Shown: positions 16,657 to 24,913 of the stretch, piece by piece
Layout of the letters: each line of letters begins with the position of its first letter
Numbering within the stretch: the first letter of the stretch is position 1
From: Neolewinella lacunae
Lineage (GTDB): Bacteria > Bacteroidota > Bacteroidia > Chitinophagales > Saprospiraceae
Assembly (NCBI RefSeq): GCF_014349155.1
Contig: NZ_JACSIT010000048.1
Coordinates: forward strand, 1-48,904
Direction: 5' to 3'
Length of the DNA: 48,904 nucleotides
Notes under the pieces: model-generated
The model's database searches: none
The model's input: only the letters and a program-made list of their open reading frames with translations
Told to the model about the DNA's origin: nothing
Position numbers and translations under genes: made by a program

Positions 16657-17675
16657 AGCAAAGCATTTTTGCCCCGCTCGCGCAGGAGGAGCCAGAGAAA
16701 AAACGGCGCTCCCACCAGGGCCGTGAGGATACCAATCGGCAATTCCGCCGGTGCCACGATGGTACGGGCCAAAGTATCCGCCACCAGGAGGAAGCTGCCG
16801 CCCAGCAAAGCCGAAAAGAGCAAGAGCCGGCGGTAGTCCGTCCCCTGCCAGATCCGCAGGAGGTGCGGTATGACCAGCCCCACGAAGCCGATGATGCCGG
16901 TCAGGGAAATACAGGTCCCCACCACCAGTGCCGTCCAGATGATCACGCGCCGCTTGACGCGCTGCACCCGAAAGCCCAGCTGGGCCGCTTCCCGCTCACC
17001 GAGCAGGAAGGCATTGAGGGCCAGCGCATCGCGGTGCAGAAAGTAGACGCCCGCCAAAATGATGGGGCCCGCGCCAAGCACTTGCCCCCAACGGGCACCG
17101 CCCAAACTTCCCAGGGTCCAAAAGGTGAGGTCGCGCAGTTGCTGTTCGCTTGATTGATAGATGAGCAAACCCGTGCCCGCGCTCGTCAGGGCCGCAATGG
17201 CGATGCCCGCCAGCAACATCGTGGCAACGTTTACACGGCCGCGCCCGCTGGCCAGGCGGTAAACCAAGCCCGTCGTAACGAGCGCCCCGCAGAAGGCCGC
17301 CACACTCACCGCCCCCTGTTGGAGCCAGGCCGGAGCCGCCGCCAGGAAGCGGAAGCTCAGCACCATCGCAGCGGCCGCAAACAGCATCGCGCCACTGGTG
17401 ACACCAATCAGGGTGGGCTCCGCCAGCGGGTTCCGGAAAAGCCCCTGGGTGGCCGCACCCGTCGTGGCTAAGGCCGCCCCCACCAGCAAGGCCAGCAAGA
17501 GCCGCGGAATGCGTACCTGCCACACCAGAAACTGCTGTAAATCGGTCGACTGCCCCGTGAGGGCCAACCACAACTCAGCGGGTGCCAGCTCATAGGCGCC
17601 CACGAAGACACCGCCCAGCAAGGTCAGGGACAACAGGGCGATCAGCGCGAAAAAAACGGCGGAGAAGGAACGCAT
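16653..17675 (-). CDS. hmuU: Haem ABC transporter permease HmuU, FecCD family
   Basis: The 340-residue inner-membrane permease has nine or ten hydrophobic segments and FecCD hallmarks: RIPRLLLALLVGAALATTGAATQGLFRNPLAEPTLIG (quoted here in part as RIPRLLLALL and NPLAEPTLIG), the helix GTCISLTGIIGFVGLVIPH and ELPIGILTALVGAPFFLWLL. It forms the channel for HmuT-delivered haem with HmuV as motor. It overlaps hmuV by 4 bases (ATGATGA) and follows hmuT by 11 bases. Confidence 0.92.
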   Translation of the reverse strand: MRSFSAVFFALIALLSLTLLGGVFVGAYELAPAELWLALTGQSTDLQQFLVWQVRIPRLLLALLVGAALATTGAATQGLFRNPLAEPTLIGVTSGAMLFAAAAMVLSFRFLAAAPAWLQQGAVSVAAFCGALVTTGLVYRLASGRGRVNVATMLLAGIAIAALTSAGTGLLIYQSSEQQLRDLTFWTLGSLGGARWGQVLGAGPIILAGVYFLHRDALALNAFLLGEREAAQLGFRVQRVKRRVIIWTALVVGTCISLTGIIGFVGLVIPHLLRIWQGTDYRRLLLFSALLGGSFLLVADTLARTIVAPAELPIGILTALVGAPFFLWLLLRERGKNALL

Positions 17676-17686
17676 GGCGATTCGGA

Positions 17687-18571
17687 TTACTGAGGATCAG
17701 GAAGATGCAATTGCCCGGCCAGCTCGGCCGCCGCCTGGGCAGCGCGCGGACCAAAGCCGAGCAGGTACTGCCCGTCCATCGCCACGATCCGCTTGCGCTG
17801 AAAGGCCGGCGTCTGGGCAATGCCGGGGATGTTGGCCAGGCCAGCCGGACCATCCAAACTGGCCAGCCCACTGCTGAACATCAGAATGACGTCGGGCGCC
17901 GCCTCCACAAATGCCTCCGGTGTGAGGGGTTTGAAGTCGGCAAACGACTGGATGGCGTTGGTTCCGCCAGCCAGTTGGATGATGGCTTCCGCCTCCGTGC
18001 CCGTGCCGGCTACCAGTACCTGGCCTGCGCCGCGGGCGTAGAGGAACAGGACGCGGGGTCGGGTGTTGGCCCCTTGCAGGGCAGCGGCCAGGGCCAGGCT
18101 ATCGCGCTGAAGATTGGCTTTGACGGTTGCGATGCTGGCCTCGGGGAGGTCCAGGTGCCCGGCCAGGGTGGCCGTGGCCTGCACGGCGTTATCGAGCGTG
18201 GGGCGCAGGGGGACGTACACTACCCGGACACCTGCGTCGGCCAGCGTTTTCAGGGCGGGGTTGTTGGTTACTGCGGCATCTACGAAGATCAGGTCCGGTT
18301 GTAAACCAAGCAGGGCTTCTACGTTGAGCTTGCTGACGTGGCCCAGTTTCGGCAACTCGGCGGTGGCGGCGGGGTAGGTGCTCGTCACGTCAACGCCCAC
18401 CAGAGCATCCCCCTGGCCGAGGGCAAAGAGCAACTCGGTCAGCGTACCGCTCAGGCTCACGATGCGCGGGCTGGTTTTAGTGGCAGTATCTGCTTCCGTA
18501 ACCGGTTCTGCCGCAGGGCTGCAGGCGACGAACAGGAAGGAAAAAAGGAAAAGCAGGGGCAAATTGCGCAT
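17687..18571 (-). CDS. hmuT: Haem-binding periplasmic lipoprotein HmuT
   Basis: The 294-residue substrate-binding protein has a lipoprotein signal (LLFLFSFLFVACS, lipid Cys near residue 17). It also has a class III binding-protein fold: RIVSLSGTLTELLFALG (about 36-52), VGVDVTSTYP, LPKLGHV, NVEALLGLQPDLIF and a helical backbone before VLFLYARGAGQVLVAG. The segment VSLSGTLTE and the neighbours support haem rather than cobalamin or siderophore as ligand. It lies 5 bases after the HmuY-like gene and 11 before hmuU. Confidence 0.88.
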   Translation of the reverse strand: MRNLPLLFLFSFLFVACSPAAEPVTEADTATKTSPRIVSLSGTLTELLFALGQGDALVGVDVTSTYPAATAELPKLGHVSKLNVEALLGLQPDLIFVDAAVTNNPALKTLADAGVRVVYVPLRPTLDNAVQATATLAGHLDLPEASIATVKANLQRDSLALAAALQGANTRPRVLFLYARGAGQVLVAGTGTEAEAIIQLAGGTNAIQSFADFKPLTPEAFVEAAPDVILMFSSGLASLDGPAGLANIPGIAQTPAFQRKRIVAMDGQYLLGFGPRAAQAAAELAGQLHLPDPQ

Positions 18572-18576
18572 GGGAT

Positions 18577-19845
18577 TTATTGTTTTACCAGGTGATGCAC
18601 GACTACGCCGAGGCTGCCCCGCAGGCGCAGGAAGTAGTTCCCGGCGGGCAGCTCCCGGACGGAGATTTCGAGCTGGTTCAGGCCAGGGTGGAGGGCGCGG
18701 ACGCGGGATGCAAGGAGGGTCTGGCCCGCCACGCTGATCACTTCCAGGCTTAGGTCTTCGGCGGCCGTGCGGGCGTCGATTTCCAGGAAGACCCGGTCGG
18801 GAGCAGGGTTGGGGTACAGGCGACTACTCGCTACGGTACGGGGCAACTCGGCTACCGCAACGCTGCCTGCCACTTCCACACTCAGCGTAGAAATACCCGT
18901 GCCCGAACCCTCGAAGTCAAGGAACTGGACGCGGAAAATGGTCTCGGCGTTGCGCACGAAGTAGACCAGGTCTTCGGGGATGGACCATTGGAAAGTCGTC
19001 AGGTTGAACTCCTTCCAGTCGTAACCAATCGTCGTAAGGGTGTCGTTGTAGGCGCTTGCGGCGGGCGCTGCTACCGTTGGGGGGTCGACGCCGCTTAATT
19101 TGGCGACGCTGACGTTCTGATTTTGTAAGACGCCGGTGACGGTGTAGTCCAGGATGTTTTCTCCGTCCGGGAGCGGGGTGACGTAGCGGGTAAAGAGCAG
19201 ATCCCAACGCTCGGGCTCCAGGTCTACGACACCGTCGGCGAAGGAAAAGTAAGCCAGGGTCTTGCCAATGAACAAGGTCTTATCAACCGTCACCGTATCC
19301 ACGCTGCTGCCATCGAGCGGCCCGTGCAGGAAGGTGTATTTGCCGCCCGCCAACGACGAAATGAAAAGCTTGCGGTATTCCCCGGCCCGGGTTTTGACGA
19401 AAAAGACCCGGCTACCCACCACCGTTTGGGTGGCCGGACTGTAATTGCCCCAACCCACGTCGAAGGGACTACCGGGTGTGGCCAGCGCATTGAAAGCACC
19501 ATCGTCCCAGCTGCTTTTACCATTGTAGAGCCGGCGGGTGATGTCGGCAGTGTCCGCCGGTGCGAAATGGGTGGCCGTACTGCCGTAAAGTTCCACTTCC
19601 GGGGCCGGCGAAGCCTGCGCCGCCGCTACGCCTTCGTTAATCAGGATGCCCGAAGAACGGCCGCCGACGTTGAAGGCAATGTCCCATGCATCGTGCGGTA
19701 TGGCGGTATTGCTGCCCGTGGTGAGGTCGAGGTAAACCGCCTGGCCGTAGCCTGCTCCCTGAGAAACTTCCAGGAATTGTCCCGTTAAAGCGCTAAAAGC
19801 GGTGATGAACAGTAGGAAAGTCAGGGTGGATTTCATTGTTTGCAT
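18577..19845 (-). CDS. hmuY: HmuY-like haem-binding surface protein with T9SS domain
   Basis: The 422-residue product starts with a signal peptide (MKSTLTFLLFITAFSALTG; a second ATG at 19836 begins it exactly). Two HmuY-type features are visible: DAWDIAFNVGGRSSGI near 53-68 and RWDLLFTRYVT near 225-235, followed by YDWKEFNLTTFQW. HmuY proteins bind haem at the surface and pass it to the receptor. Classical HmuY is a lipoprotein; this one has no lipobox but ends in a type A T9SS sorting domain (SRLYPNPAPDRVFLEI and a C-terminal AGNYFLRLRG strand). It is the first gene of the operon and follows possible iron-regulator boxes. Confidence 0.82.
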   Translation of the reverse strand: MQTMKSTLTFLLFITAFSALTGQFLEVSQGAGYGQAVYLDLTTGSNTAIPHDAWDIAFNVGGRSSGILINEGVAAAQASPAPEVELYGSTATHFAPADTADITRRLYNGKSSWDDGAFNALATPGSPFDVGWGNYSPATQTVVGSRVFFVKTRAGEYRKLFISSLAGGKYTFLHGPLDGSSVDTVTVDKTLFIGKTLAYFSFADGVVDLEPERWDLLFTRYVTPLPDGENILDYTVTGVLQNQNVSVAKLSGVDPPTVAAPAASAYNDTLTTIGYDWKEFNLTTFQWSIPEDLVYFVRNAETIFRVQFLDFEGSGTGISTLSVEVAGSVAVAELPRTVASSRLYPNPAPDRVFLEIDARTAAEDLSLEVISVAGQTLLASRVRALHPGLNQLEISVRELPAGNYFLRLRGSLGVVVHHLVKQ

Positions 19846-19848
19846 TTG

Positions 19849-19865
19849 GTCTAAATAAGATTAGT
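19849..19865. promoter_or_regulatory. Possible iron-regulator half-site, promoter-proximal
   Basis: ggtctaaataagattag lies directly before the haem operon's first gene and repeats the tctaaata core of the site at 19923-19934. The regulator is not identifiable from sequence. Confidence 0.3.
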
Positions 19866-19922
19866 GCAAACATAAGGTATCCTTCCACGCCTGTGCAACG
19901 GAAAGGGGCAATCTTTTTTGTA

Positions 19923-19934
19923 ATTAGTCTAAAT
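19923..19934. promoter_or_regulatory. Palindromic operator candidate ATTAGTCTAAAT
   Basis: The core TTAGTCTAA is a palindrome around one base, resembling DtxR- or Fur-type sites. It lies about 80 bases before the haem operon start, and a second copy of its right half lies at 19851. Iron control is expected for haem uptake but not shown here. Confidence 0.4.
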
Positions 19935-19978
19935 AGTTGTCGGCAGGGGATCATCCGGGGGGCGGCTGAACACTTCTA

Positions 19979-20060
19979 GGGTGGGGAAACCCTCAAGCGG
20001 GGATGTTTCGGTGGGAGGCAGCCCGGACCAGGCCGAGACATGCTCAGCCGGGGATGTGCC
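19979..20060 (+). repeat. Inverted and direct repeat related to 4111-4134
   Basis: The start gggtggggaaaccctcaagcgggg resembles the flank of the 4079 hairpin. Inside, ATGTTTCGG pairs with CCGAGACAT with one wobble. As at 4079, an 18-bp repeat copy follows in the same orientation (20107). Confidence 0.5.
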
Positions 20061-20106
20061 AGACGTTGCACATCTGACATCCCACATCGCACATCAAACG
20101 TCCCTT

Positions 20107-20124
20107 GCACCTGCGGCCGCGCCC
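20107..20124 (+). repeat. Dispersed 18-bp repeat, copy 4
   Basis: Exact copy preceded by ccctt, 20 bases beyond the stop of the AI-2E transporter gene. Confidence 0.9.
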
Positions 20125-20143
20125 GCCTACAACTGTGTCAATG

Positions 20144-21220
20144 CTAGTCGATCTTGCCCCCGTAGTCGCGTCCCATCATTTCCCAGACGGTGATGAAGAG
20201 TGCGGCGATGGTGGGGCCGATGACGAAGCCACTCAGGCCAAAGTAGGTGATGCCGCCGAGGGTGGAGATGAGCACCAGGAAGTCGGGCATCTGCGTGTCG
20301 CGGCCCACCAGCAAGGGGCGGAGCAGGTTATCGGCCAGGCCGATTATGAGGGATCCGACGATGAGCAGCGCGATGCCTTTGCCTACTTCCCCTTGCGCAA
20401 AGAGGATGATGCAGGTCGGTACCCAAACAATGCCGCTTCCCCCCACCGGCAGCAGGGCCAGCAGCGTCATGGCCACCCCCCAAAGCAAGGCCGCCGGAAT
20501 GCCGAGAATGGCGAAGGTGAGGCCACCAATGGTTCCCTGGACCAGGGCCACCACCAGCGTGCCCTTGAGCGTGGCCCGGCTGACGGTGGCAAAGCGGGTA
20601 AAGAGGGTGCGTTCGCGGACATTGCCCATCGGGATGGTGTTGGTGATCTTCCGCATGATCGTTTTGCCATCCTTCAGGAAAAAGAACAGCAGGTAGAGCA
20701 TCAGCGTGAATTGCACGAAAGTGTTGAGGACACTGCCGCTGAACGTCAGTACGCGGGTTGCTACGAATTGGCTGGCTTCCACCGCAAATCCACTCACGCG
20801 CTCCCGCAGGTCGTCCATGCTGACCCCCACCTTGTCCAGGGATTCCGTCAGGCGCGGAAGATTTTCATCTGCGTAGCTGACCACCGCCGATGGATCGATT
20901 TCTCCCGACTGCACCTTTTCAAATACCCCGATGCCCTGTTGCACCAACGCAATGCCGATCAGCGCAAAAGGAACGATAACGAACAGAAACAACAGCAGCG
21001 AAGTAAGGGCCGCAGCCAAACCCGGGCGACGCCCCTTAAACCGCATCGCTATCCAGCGGTACACGCCGTAAAAGATGATCGTCAGTACCACCGCCCACAA
21101 CACGGTCAGCAGAAACGGACCAATCATCCCCAAAAACAGCAGGGTAGTGCCCGCCACCAGGATGAAAAAAAGATTGCTCTGAATGCGCATCAGATCAGTG
21201 CGGTTGGTGTCAGTTGGCAT
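20144..21220 (-). CDS. AI-2E family transporter
   Basis: The 358-residue inner-membrane protein shows the family pattern. Two N-terminal helix pairs (about 15-50, 60-90) are followed by an amphipathic region and RVLTFSGSVLNTFVQFTLMLYLLFFFLKDG. The C-terminal helices include IGGLTFAILGIPAALLWGVAM, LLPVGGSGIVWVP and LADNLLRPLLVG, ending with GLSGFVIGPTIAALF. Members include TqsA/YdiK-type exporters and some Na+/H+ antiporters, so the name does not prove signal transport. The ATG at 21220 lies 4 bases after a TACCTTTT box, suggesting a leaderless message. The upstream frame is repeat DNA. Confidence 0.85.
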   Translation of the reverse strand: MPTDTNRTDLMRIQSNLFFILVAGTTLLFLGMIGPFLLTVLWAVVLTIIFYGVYRWIAMRFKGRRPGLAAALTSLLLFLFVIVPFALIGIALVQQGIGVFEKVQSGEIDPSAVVSYADENLPRLTESLDKVGVSMDDLRERVSGFAVEASQFVATRVLTFSGSVLNTFVQFTLMLYLLFFFLKDGKTIMRKITNTIPMGNVRERTLFTRFATVSRATLKGTLVVALVQGTIGGLTFAILGIPAALLWGVAMTLLALLPVGGSGIVWVPTCIILFAQGEVGKGIALLIVGSLIIGLADNLLRPLLVGRDTQMPDFLVLISTLGGITYFGLSGFVIGPTIAALFITVWEMMGRDYGGKID

Positions 21221-21224
21221 TGCT

Positions 21225-21232
21225 AAAAGGTA
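21225..21232 (-). promoter_or_regulatory. -7 box TACCTTTT, possibly leaderless
   Basis: It ends 4 bases before the transporter ATG, the same spacing as the box at 1831-1838. No TTG at -33 was found. Confidence 0.4.
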
Positions 21233-21265
21233 CGGCCGTGGGAAGCCCGCGGGAGGTTTGTTTTG

Positions 21266-21361
21266 TAGTCTGGTGGTTTGGTGGTTCGGTAGTTCGGTAG
21301 TTCCGTAGTTCGGTAGTTCGGTAGTTCTGTAGTTTGGTAGTTCTGTCGTCTGGTAGCTGAG
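21266..21361 (+). repeat. Octamer array (tagttcgg), 12 units
   Basis: Twelve 8-bp units fill the space upstream of the AI-2E gene; most read tagttcgg with changes at two or three positions. The first and last units are the most diverged. Confidence 0.75.
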
Positions 21362-21381
21362 GTGCACTATTTTCTACTACT

Positions 21382-21416
21382 GAACTATGAACTATGAACC
21401 ATGAACTATGAACTAA
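21382..21416 (+). repeat. Heptamer array (gaactat), 5 units, over a stop codon
   Basis: Five 7-bp units, four of them gaactat or gaacta. The last unit contains the TAG stop (21413-21415) of the HEPN-protein gene on the minus strand. Confidence 0.75.
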
Positions 21417-22795
21417 ACACCCGGCAACCGAATAGCCTTAATCGGGTGGCCATCGGCGCTCTCTTTTTCGTAGAGGATGATGGTTTGCTGTTCGATCAGG
21501 ATGTTGATCAATGAGTAGGTGGTGCCGATGGCGTAGCCTTTGTTGGCCAGAAACTGGGTCACAAACCACTTTAGCCCGACGTAATCGGTGTAGTTCAGGC
21601 TCAGCGCTTCCTCCAGCTCGGCAATGATCTCTTCTTCGGTAATGACGATGTAGCCCGGTGCGGCGGTCTTGCGGTAGGTTTTTACCTTGTGCTCCAGCTT
21701 GATTTTGCCCAGGATCTTCGGGCCCGCCAGTTTTACCCGGTTGTCAAAATCAGAGGTACTCGGCTCCGGCTCGGGCGTGATTTCCGAAGGGGCACGGTTG
21801 CCAGACATCACATCCTGCTGCGCCTGTTGCTCGGCTGCTTCCACCTCCTCTTCCCGGACGACCTCGGCGGCCGCCTGGTGAATGGCTTGCTTTTCCTTCA
21901 AACTCAGCACGATCTCGTCAATGTGTTTCTCCGCTTCGGTAATGATCCGGATCAACTCTGCCGAAAGCTCCTTGCCCCGCACCAGCTCCGAATGGAAAAA
22001 AGTAGCCTGGTGCGCGACCTTGTTCCGGATGCGCGACATGTCTTTCCAAAGTTTTTCGAAGTTTTTATCGCGGAAAAAGGTCTTAAAATACTTCGTGTAG
22101 TTGCCCTGAAGGTTGCCCTTCAACTCATCGAGCGCTTCAATCGTGTTGATGTGTTCCAACAGTTCCAGCACTTTTTCCGGCTCGTTGAAGCCCGTCGATT
22201 GCTTGTAAATGAGCAGCCCCAGATCGTCAAAATCCGCAAATTCGATGTCGCTGTTGATGAAGTGGCTGAACTGGTTAGAGCGGTTGCGCTGCCGGGTTTT
22301 TACCTTCTCGATCATCTTCGGCGTGGCCGTTACGTCCCACCAGTTCATGCCCACGCGCTGGAAGAAGAACTTGATCAGGTAACGCCGCAGCAGGTTTTCC
22401 ACGGCGTTGATCTTGGGGTACAACTGGTTGGCGATCTCCGAGGAGATGTCGTCTTTCAAAATCCGGATGTGGGCAAACTTCAGGTTGTCCCGCAAATGCC
22501 GCAGCACCCGTTGCCGGAACGGCTCCACGACCTCGAAATACTTACACTCAATGCGCAGCACAAAAGCCGCTTCTACCAGGTCGGTGAGAATTTTACTGGT
22601 GTCCACGGGGAGAACGGTGACGACCATTCCTTCCTCTCCTTTGATGTAATGCTGCCCATTAAGGTCTTGGGTAATGAGCGGAGATTTGCCGTTCCATACC
22701 TCTTTACTGTAGCTGAGGGCGTGAATAAAGGCTTCTTGATTGACAATGTCCGCCGGGTCGATGCACAGCAGTTCAAAGGTGAAATCTCCAGACAT
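21413..22795 (-). CDS. HEPN-domain protein, Apea-like
   Basis: The 460-residue protein is soluble. A helical region with NAVENLLRRYLIKFFF (131-146) precedes FRDKNFEKLWKDMSRIRNKVAH, where R257-N-x3-H262 fits the R-x4-6-H motif of HEPN domains, many of which are RNases in toxin-antitoxin and defence systems. An acidic Glu/Gln-rich linker (about 310-350) joins a C-terminal helical part (about 380-460) that may be a winged helix (LKWFVTQFLANKGYAIGTTY). The first 130 residues are unrecognised. No antitoxin or nuclease partner is adjacent, so a defence role is only a possibility. Its stop sits in a heptamer array. Confidence 0.7.
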   Translation of the reverse strand: MSGDFTFELLCIDPADIVNQEAFIHALSYSKEVWNGKSPLITQDLNGQHYIKGEEGMVVTVLPVDTSKILTDLVEAAFVLRIECKYFEVVEPFRQRVLRHLRDNLKFAHIRILKDDISSEIANQLYPKINAVENLLRRYLIKFFFQRVGMNWWDVTATPKMIEKVKTRQRNRSNQFSHFINSDIEFADFDDLGLLIYKQSTGFNEPEKVLELLEHINTIEALDELKGNLQGNYTKYFKTFFRDKNFEKLWKDMSRIRNKVAHQATFFHSELVRGKELSAELIRIITEAEKHIDEIVLSLKEKQAIHQAAAEVVREEEVEAAEQQAQQDVMSGNRAPSEITPEPEPSTSDFDNRVKLAGPKILGKIKLEHKVKTYRKTAAPGYIVITEEEIIAELEEALSLNYTDYVGLKWFVTQFLANKGYAIGTTYSLINILIEQQTIILYEKESADGHPIKAIRLPGV

Positions 22796-22892
22796 AATTT
22801 TAGTATATTGACCATTTTCACATGGGTTGAATGAGGTGGCAATATACCAATTTTACGGCAGTCGCTCCCGCGGGTGCTTCCGATCGGCCGGT

Positions 22893-22956
22893 AAAAAGCA
22901 CCGTGCTTACTCCCGGATTGGCGCAGGGAGATCCCCCTCAATCGCAGCGTGCTTTT
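22893..22956 (-). terminator. Terminator-like hairpin after the sugar dehydrogenase gene
   Basis: On the minus strand AAAAGCAC (22956-22949) pairs with GTGCTTTT (22901-22894) around a loop holding an inner GGGGA/TCCC stem, and five T residues close the structure. The long loop makes it a moderate candidate. Confidence 0.4.
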
Positions 22957-22958
22957 CT

Positions 22959-22976
22959 GGGCGCGGCCGCAGGTGC
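22959..22976 (-). repeat. Dispersed 18-bp repeat, copy 5
   Basis: Exact copy on the minus strand, between the stop of the sugar dehydrogenase gene and the terminator-like hairpin. Confidence 0.9.
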
Positions 22977-23007
22977 CGGGCACGATCTTGAAAGAGCAGG
23001 GGAAGGT

Positions 23008-24768
23008 TTAGCGCAGCACCAGACTCCGCTCGAAGCGGCGGTCGTCGTACTCGATCAGGGCCCGGTACAAACCGCTGGGTAAGGTCGGCAGGGTATGAAC
23101 AAACTCCTGCGGTCCTGCCTCGGAGGTGCGGACGTCTTCGTACACCAGGCGGCCATCGCTGGCAAAGATCCGCAGTAAGGTTTGTCCTGGCCGCTGGAGG
23201 CCCGGTATGGTGAGGCGGAAACTGCCGCTGGTCGGGTTTGGCGTCAGCTGCGGCCCTTCATCGGGGCTGCCCGGCAGATACACGGAGCGGATGGGGTATT
23301 CCTGTTCACTGCCGTCCAGATCCCTTTGCCGCAGGCGGTAGAAATAGGTCCCCGCGCTTACGTCGCTGTCCAGGTAACTGTACTGCTGCGGCGTCCGGCT
23401 GTTGCCCGCCGCTGCCAGGTTGCTGATGGTGACAAAGCTGCTGCCGTCCTGGCTGCGGTCGAGGAAGAAGAGGGCGGAGTTTTCCTCCGAGGTAGTCGTC
23501 CAGGCCAGGCGTACACTTTTGTCTTCCGGGCTGGCCGTCCAGCTGTCCAGTGCAATGGGCAGTGCCCGCACGGTGGTCAGTTCGTAGAAGTCGCCGTCCA
23601 GGGTGACGACGTAAACATTGCCATTGTCGTCTTCGCCAAAAGAAGAAATGCCCCGGGCGTCGCTGGCCAGGCTGGGCGTCTGCCGCAGCAGGCTCCGGTT
23701 GCCACTGCCGTCGGGGGGCGTAACGATGAAGTAGCGCTCCGAAACGTAGTCGGCAGCAACGTAGTGCCCCAGCAAGTCGTCGGCGTGTTGCCCCCGGTAC
23801 ACAAAGCCTCCGGTAATGGACTGCCCACCCGTGCTGCCGTGGTCATAGTCGAAAAGTGGATCAGTGTAGGTGATCATCGGATCACATTCACTGGAAGGGC
23901 TATCGGGTGGACCATTGTAAATCACCTTACCCTCGCGACAATCCCAGCCGTAGTTTTCTCCGCCGCCGCTTTCCGCATCCTGGAAGTTGATTTCTTCCCG
24001 CTGGCCCTGGCCAACGTCGGCAATCCATAAATCTCCCAGGTCACGGTCAAAGGAGATCCTCCAGGGATTGCGCAGGCCCGTCGCCCAGATTTCGGGTCGG
24101 TAGGCAGGGTTACCCACGAAAGGGTTCGTTGGCGGTACGCTGTAGTTCGGTCCGCCCACCACCGGATTGTCTACGTCAATACGCAACATTTTGCCGAGGA
24201 GGGCAAGCTTGTTTTGTGCCGCATCATTAGGGTCTCCACCGCTGCCCCCGTCGCCCGTGGGGATGTAGAGGTAGCCATCCGGCCCGAAAGCCAGGTCGCC
24301 CGCGTTGTGGTTCGCAAAGGGCTGGGCAATGGTCAGGAATATGGTTTCGGTCGCTGCCGATACCGTAGTTGCATCCGGAGGAACGGCCTGGAACCGCGAG
24401 ATGACGGTTGCGCCATTCGGAATCCCCGCTACCGTTCCATTACCCGTGTAGTTGACGTAAAAGTATCCGTTCGTTGCGAAATCCGGGTGAAAGGCCAGGC
24501 CCAGCAGGCCCCGCTCTCCGCCCGAACGAACGCGCGCGCTGATGTCGAGGTAGTTGGCAGACTGCACCATCCCGCTGGTCTGATCGAACACCTTGATGCG
24601 CCCGGCCCGTTCCACTATAAATAGGCGGTCGCTGTTGTCACCCGCCGCCGTGACGTCTACCGGACTGCTAAAATTGACCCCTTGGTCAACGAACCGTAGC
24701 ACCGGCTGCCCAAAAGTAAGGGCGGGGACGCCGAACAGCAGGAATAGAAGAGTATAGCAATGTTTCAT
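23008..24768 (-). CDS. Secreted PQQ-type sugar dehydrogenase with T9SS domain
   Basis: The 586-residue protein has a signal peptide (MKHCYTLLFLLFGVPALTFG) and a six-bladed glucose/sorbosone dehydrogenase propeller (about 30-400). It shows SSPVDVTAAGDNSDRLFIVE, RGLLGLAFHPDFATNGYFYV, HNAGDLAFGPDGYLYIPTGDGG (His of the active site), ATGLRNPWRISFD and ENYGWDCREG. Such enzymes oxidise aldoses using PQQ. A domain of about 80 residues and a type A T9SS sorting domain (LTPNPTSGSFRLTI to the end) follow, so the protein is predicted to be exported to the surface. The ATG at 24768 begins the signal peptide. It is flanked by unrelated genes. Confidence 0.85.
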   Translation of the reverse strand: MKHCYTLLFLLFGVPALTFGQPVLRFVDQGVNFSSPVDVTAAGDNSDRLFIVERAGRIKVFDQTSGMVQSANYLDISARVRSGGERGLLGLAFHPDFATNGYFYVNYTGNGTVAGIPNGATVISRFQAVPPDATTVSAATETIFLTIAQPFANHNAGDLAFGPDGYLYIPTGDGGSGGDPNDAAQNKLALLGKMLRIDVDNPVVGGPNYSVPPTNPFVGNPAYRPEIWATGLRNPWRISFDRDLGDLWIADVGQGQREEINFQDAESGGGENYGWDCREGKVIYNGPPDSPSSECDPMITYTDPLFDYDHGSTGGQSITGGFVYRGQHADDLLGHYVAADYVSERYFIVTPPDGSGNRSLLRQTPSLASDARGISSFGEDDNGNVYVVTLDGDFYELTTVRALPIALDSWTASPEDKSVRLAWTTTSEENSALFFLDRSQDGSSFVTISNLAAAGNSRTPQQYSYLDSDVSAGTYFYRLRQRDLDGSEQEYPIRSVYLPGSPDEGPQLTPNPTSGSFRLTIPGLQRPGQTLLRIFASDGRLVYEDVRTSEAGPQEFVHTLPTLPSGLYRALIEYDDRRFERSLVLR

Positions 24769-24913
24769 AATCGAATGATTTTGGGGGGCTCGGTTCAGAT
24801 CAAGGAGAAAGTTATCGGGTGGCCAGGCCATTGTGTCTAGTGCTCCTGCGCCTAATGGGGTAACGCAATTGGCTGCTAAAGTTCCCTTGGCCGGGATAAA
24901 TTTCCTTGTCGCC

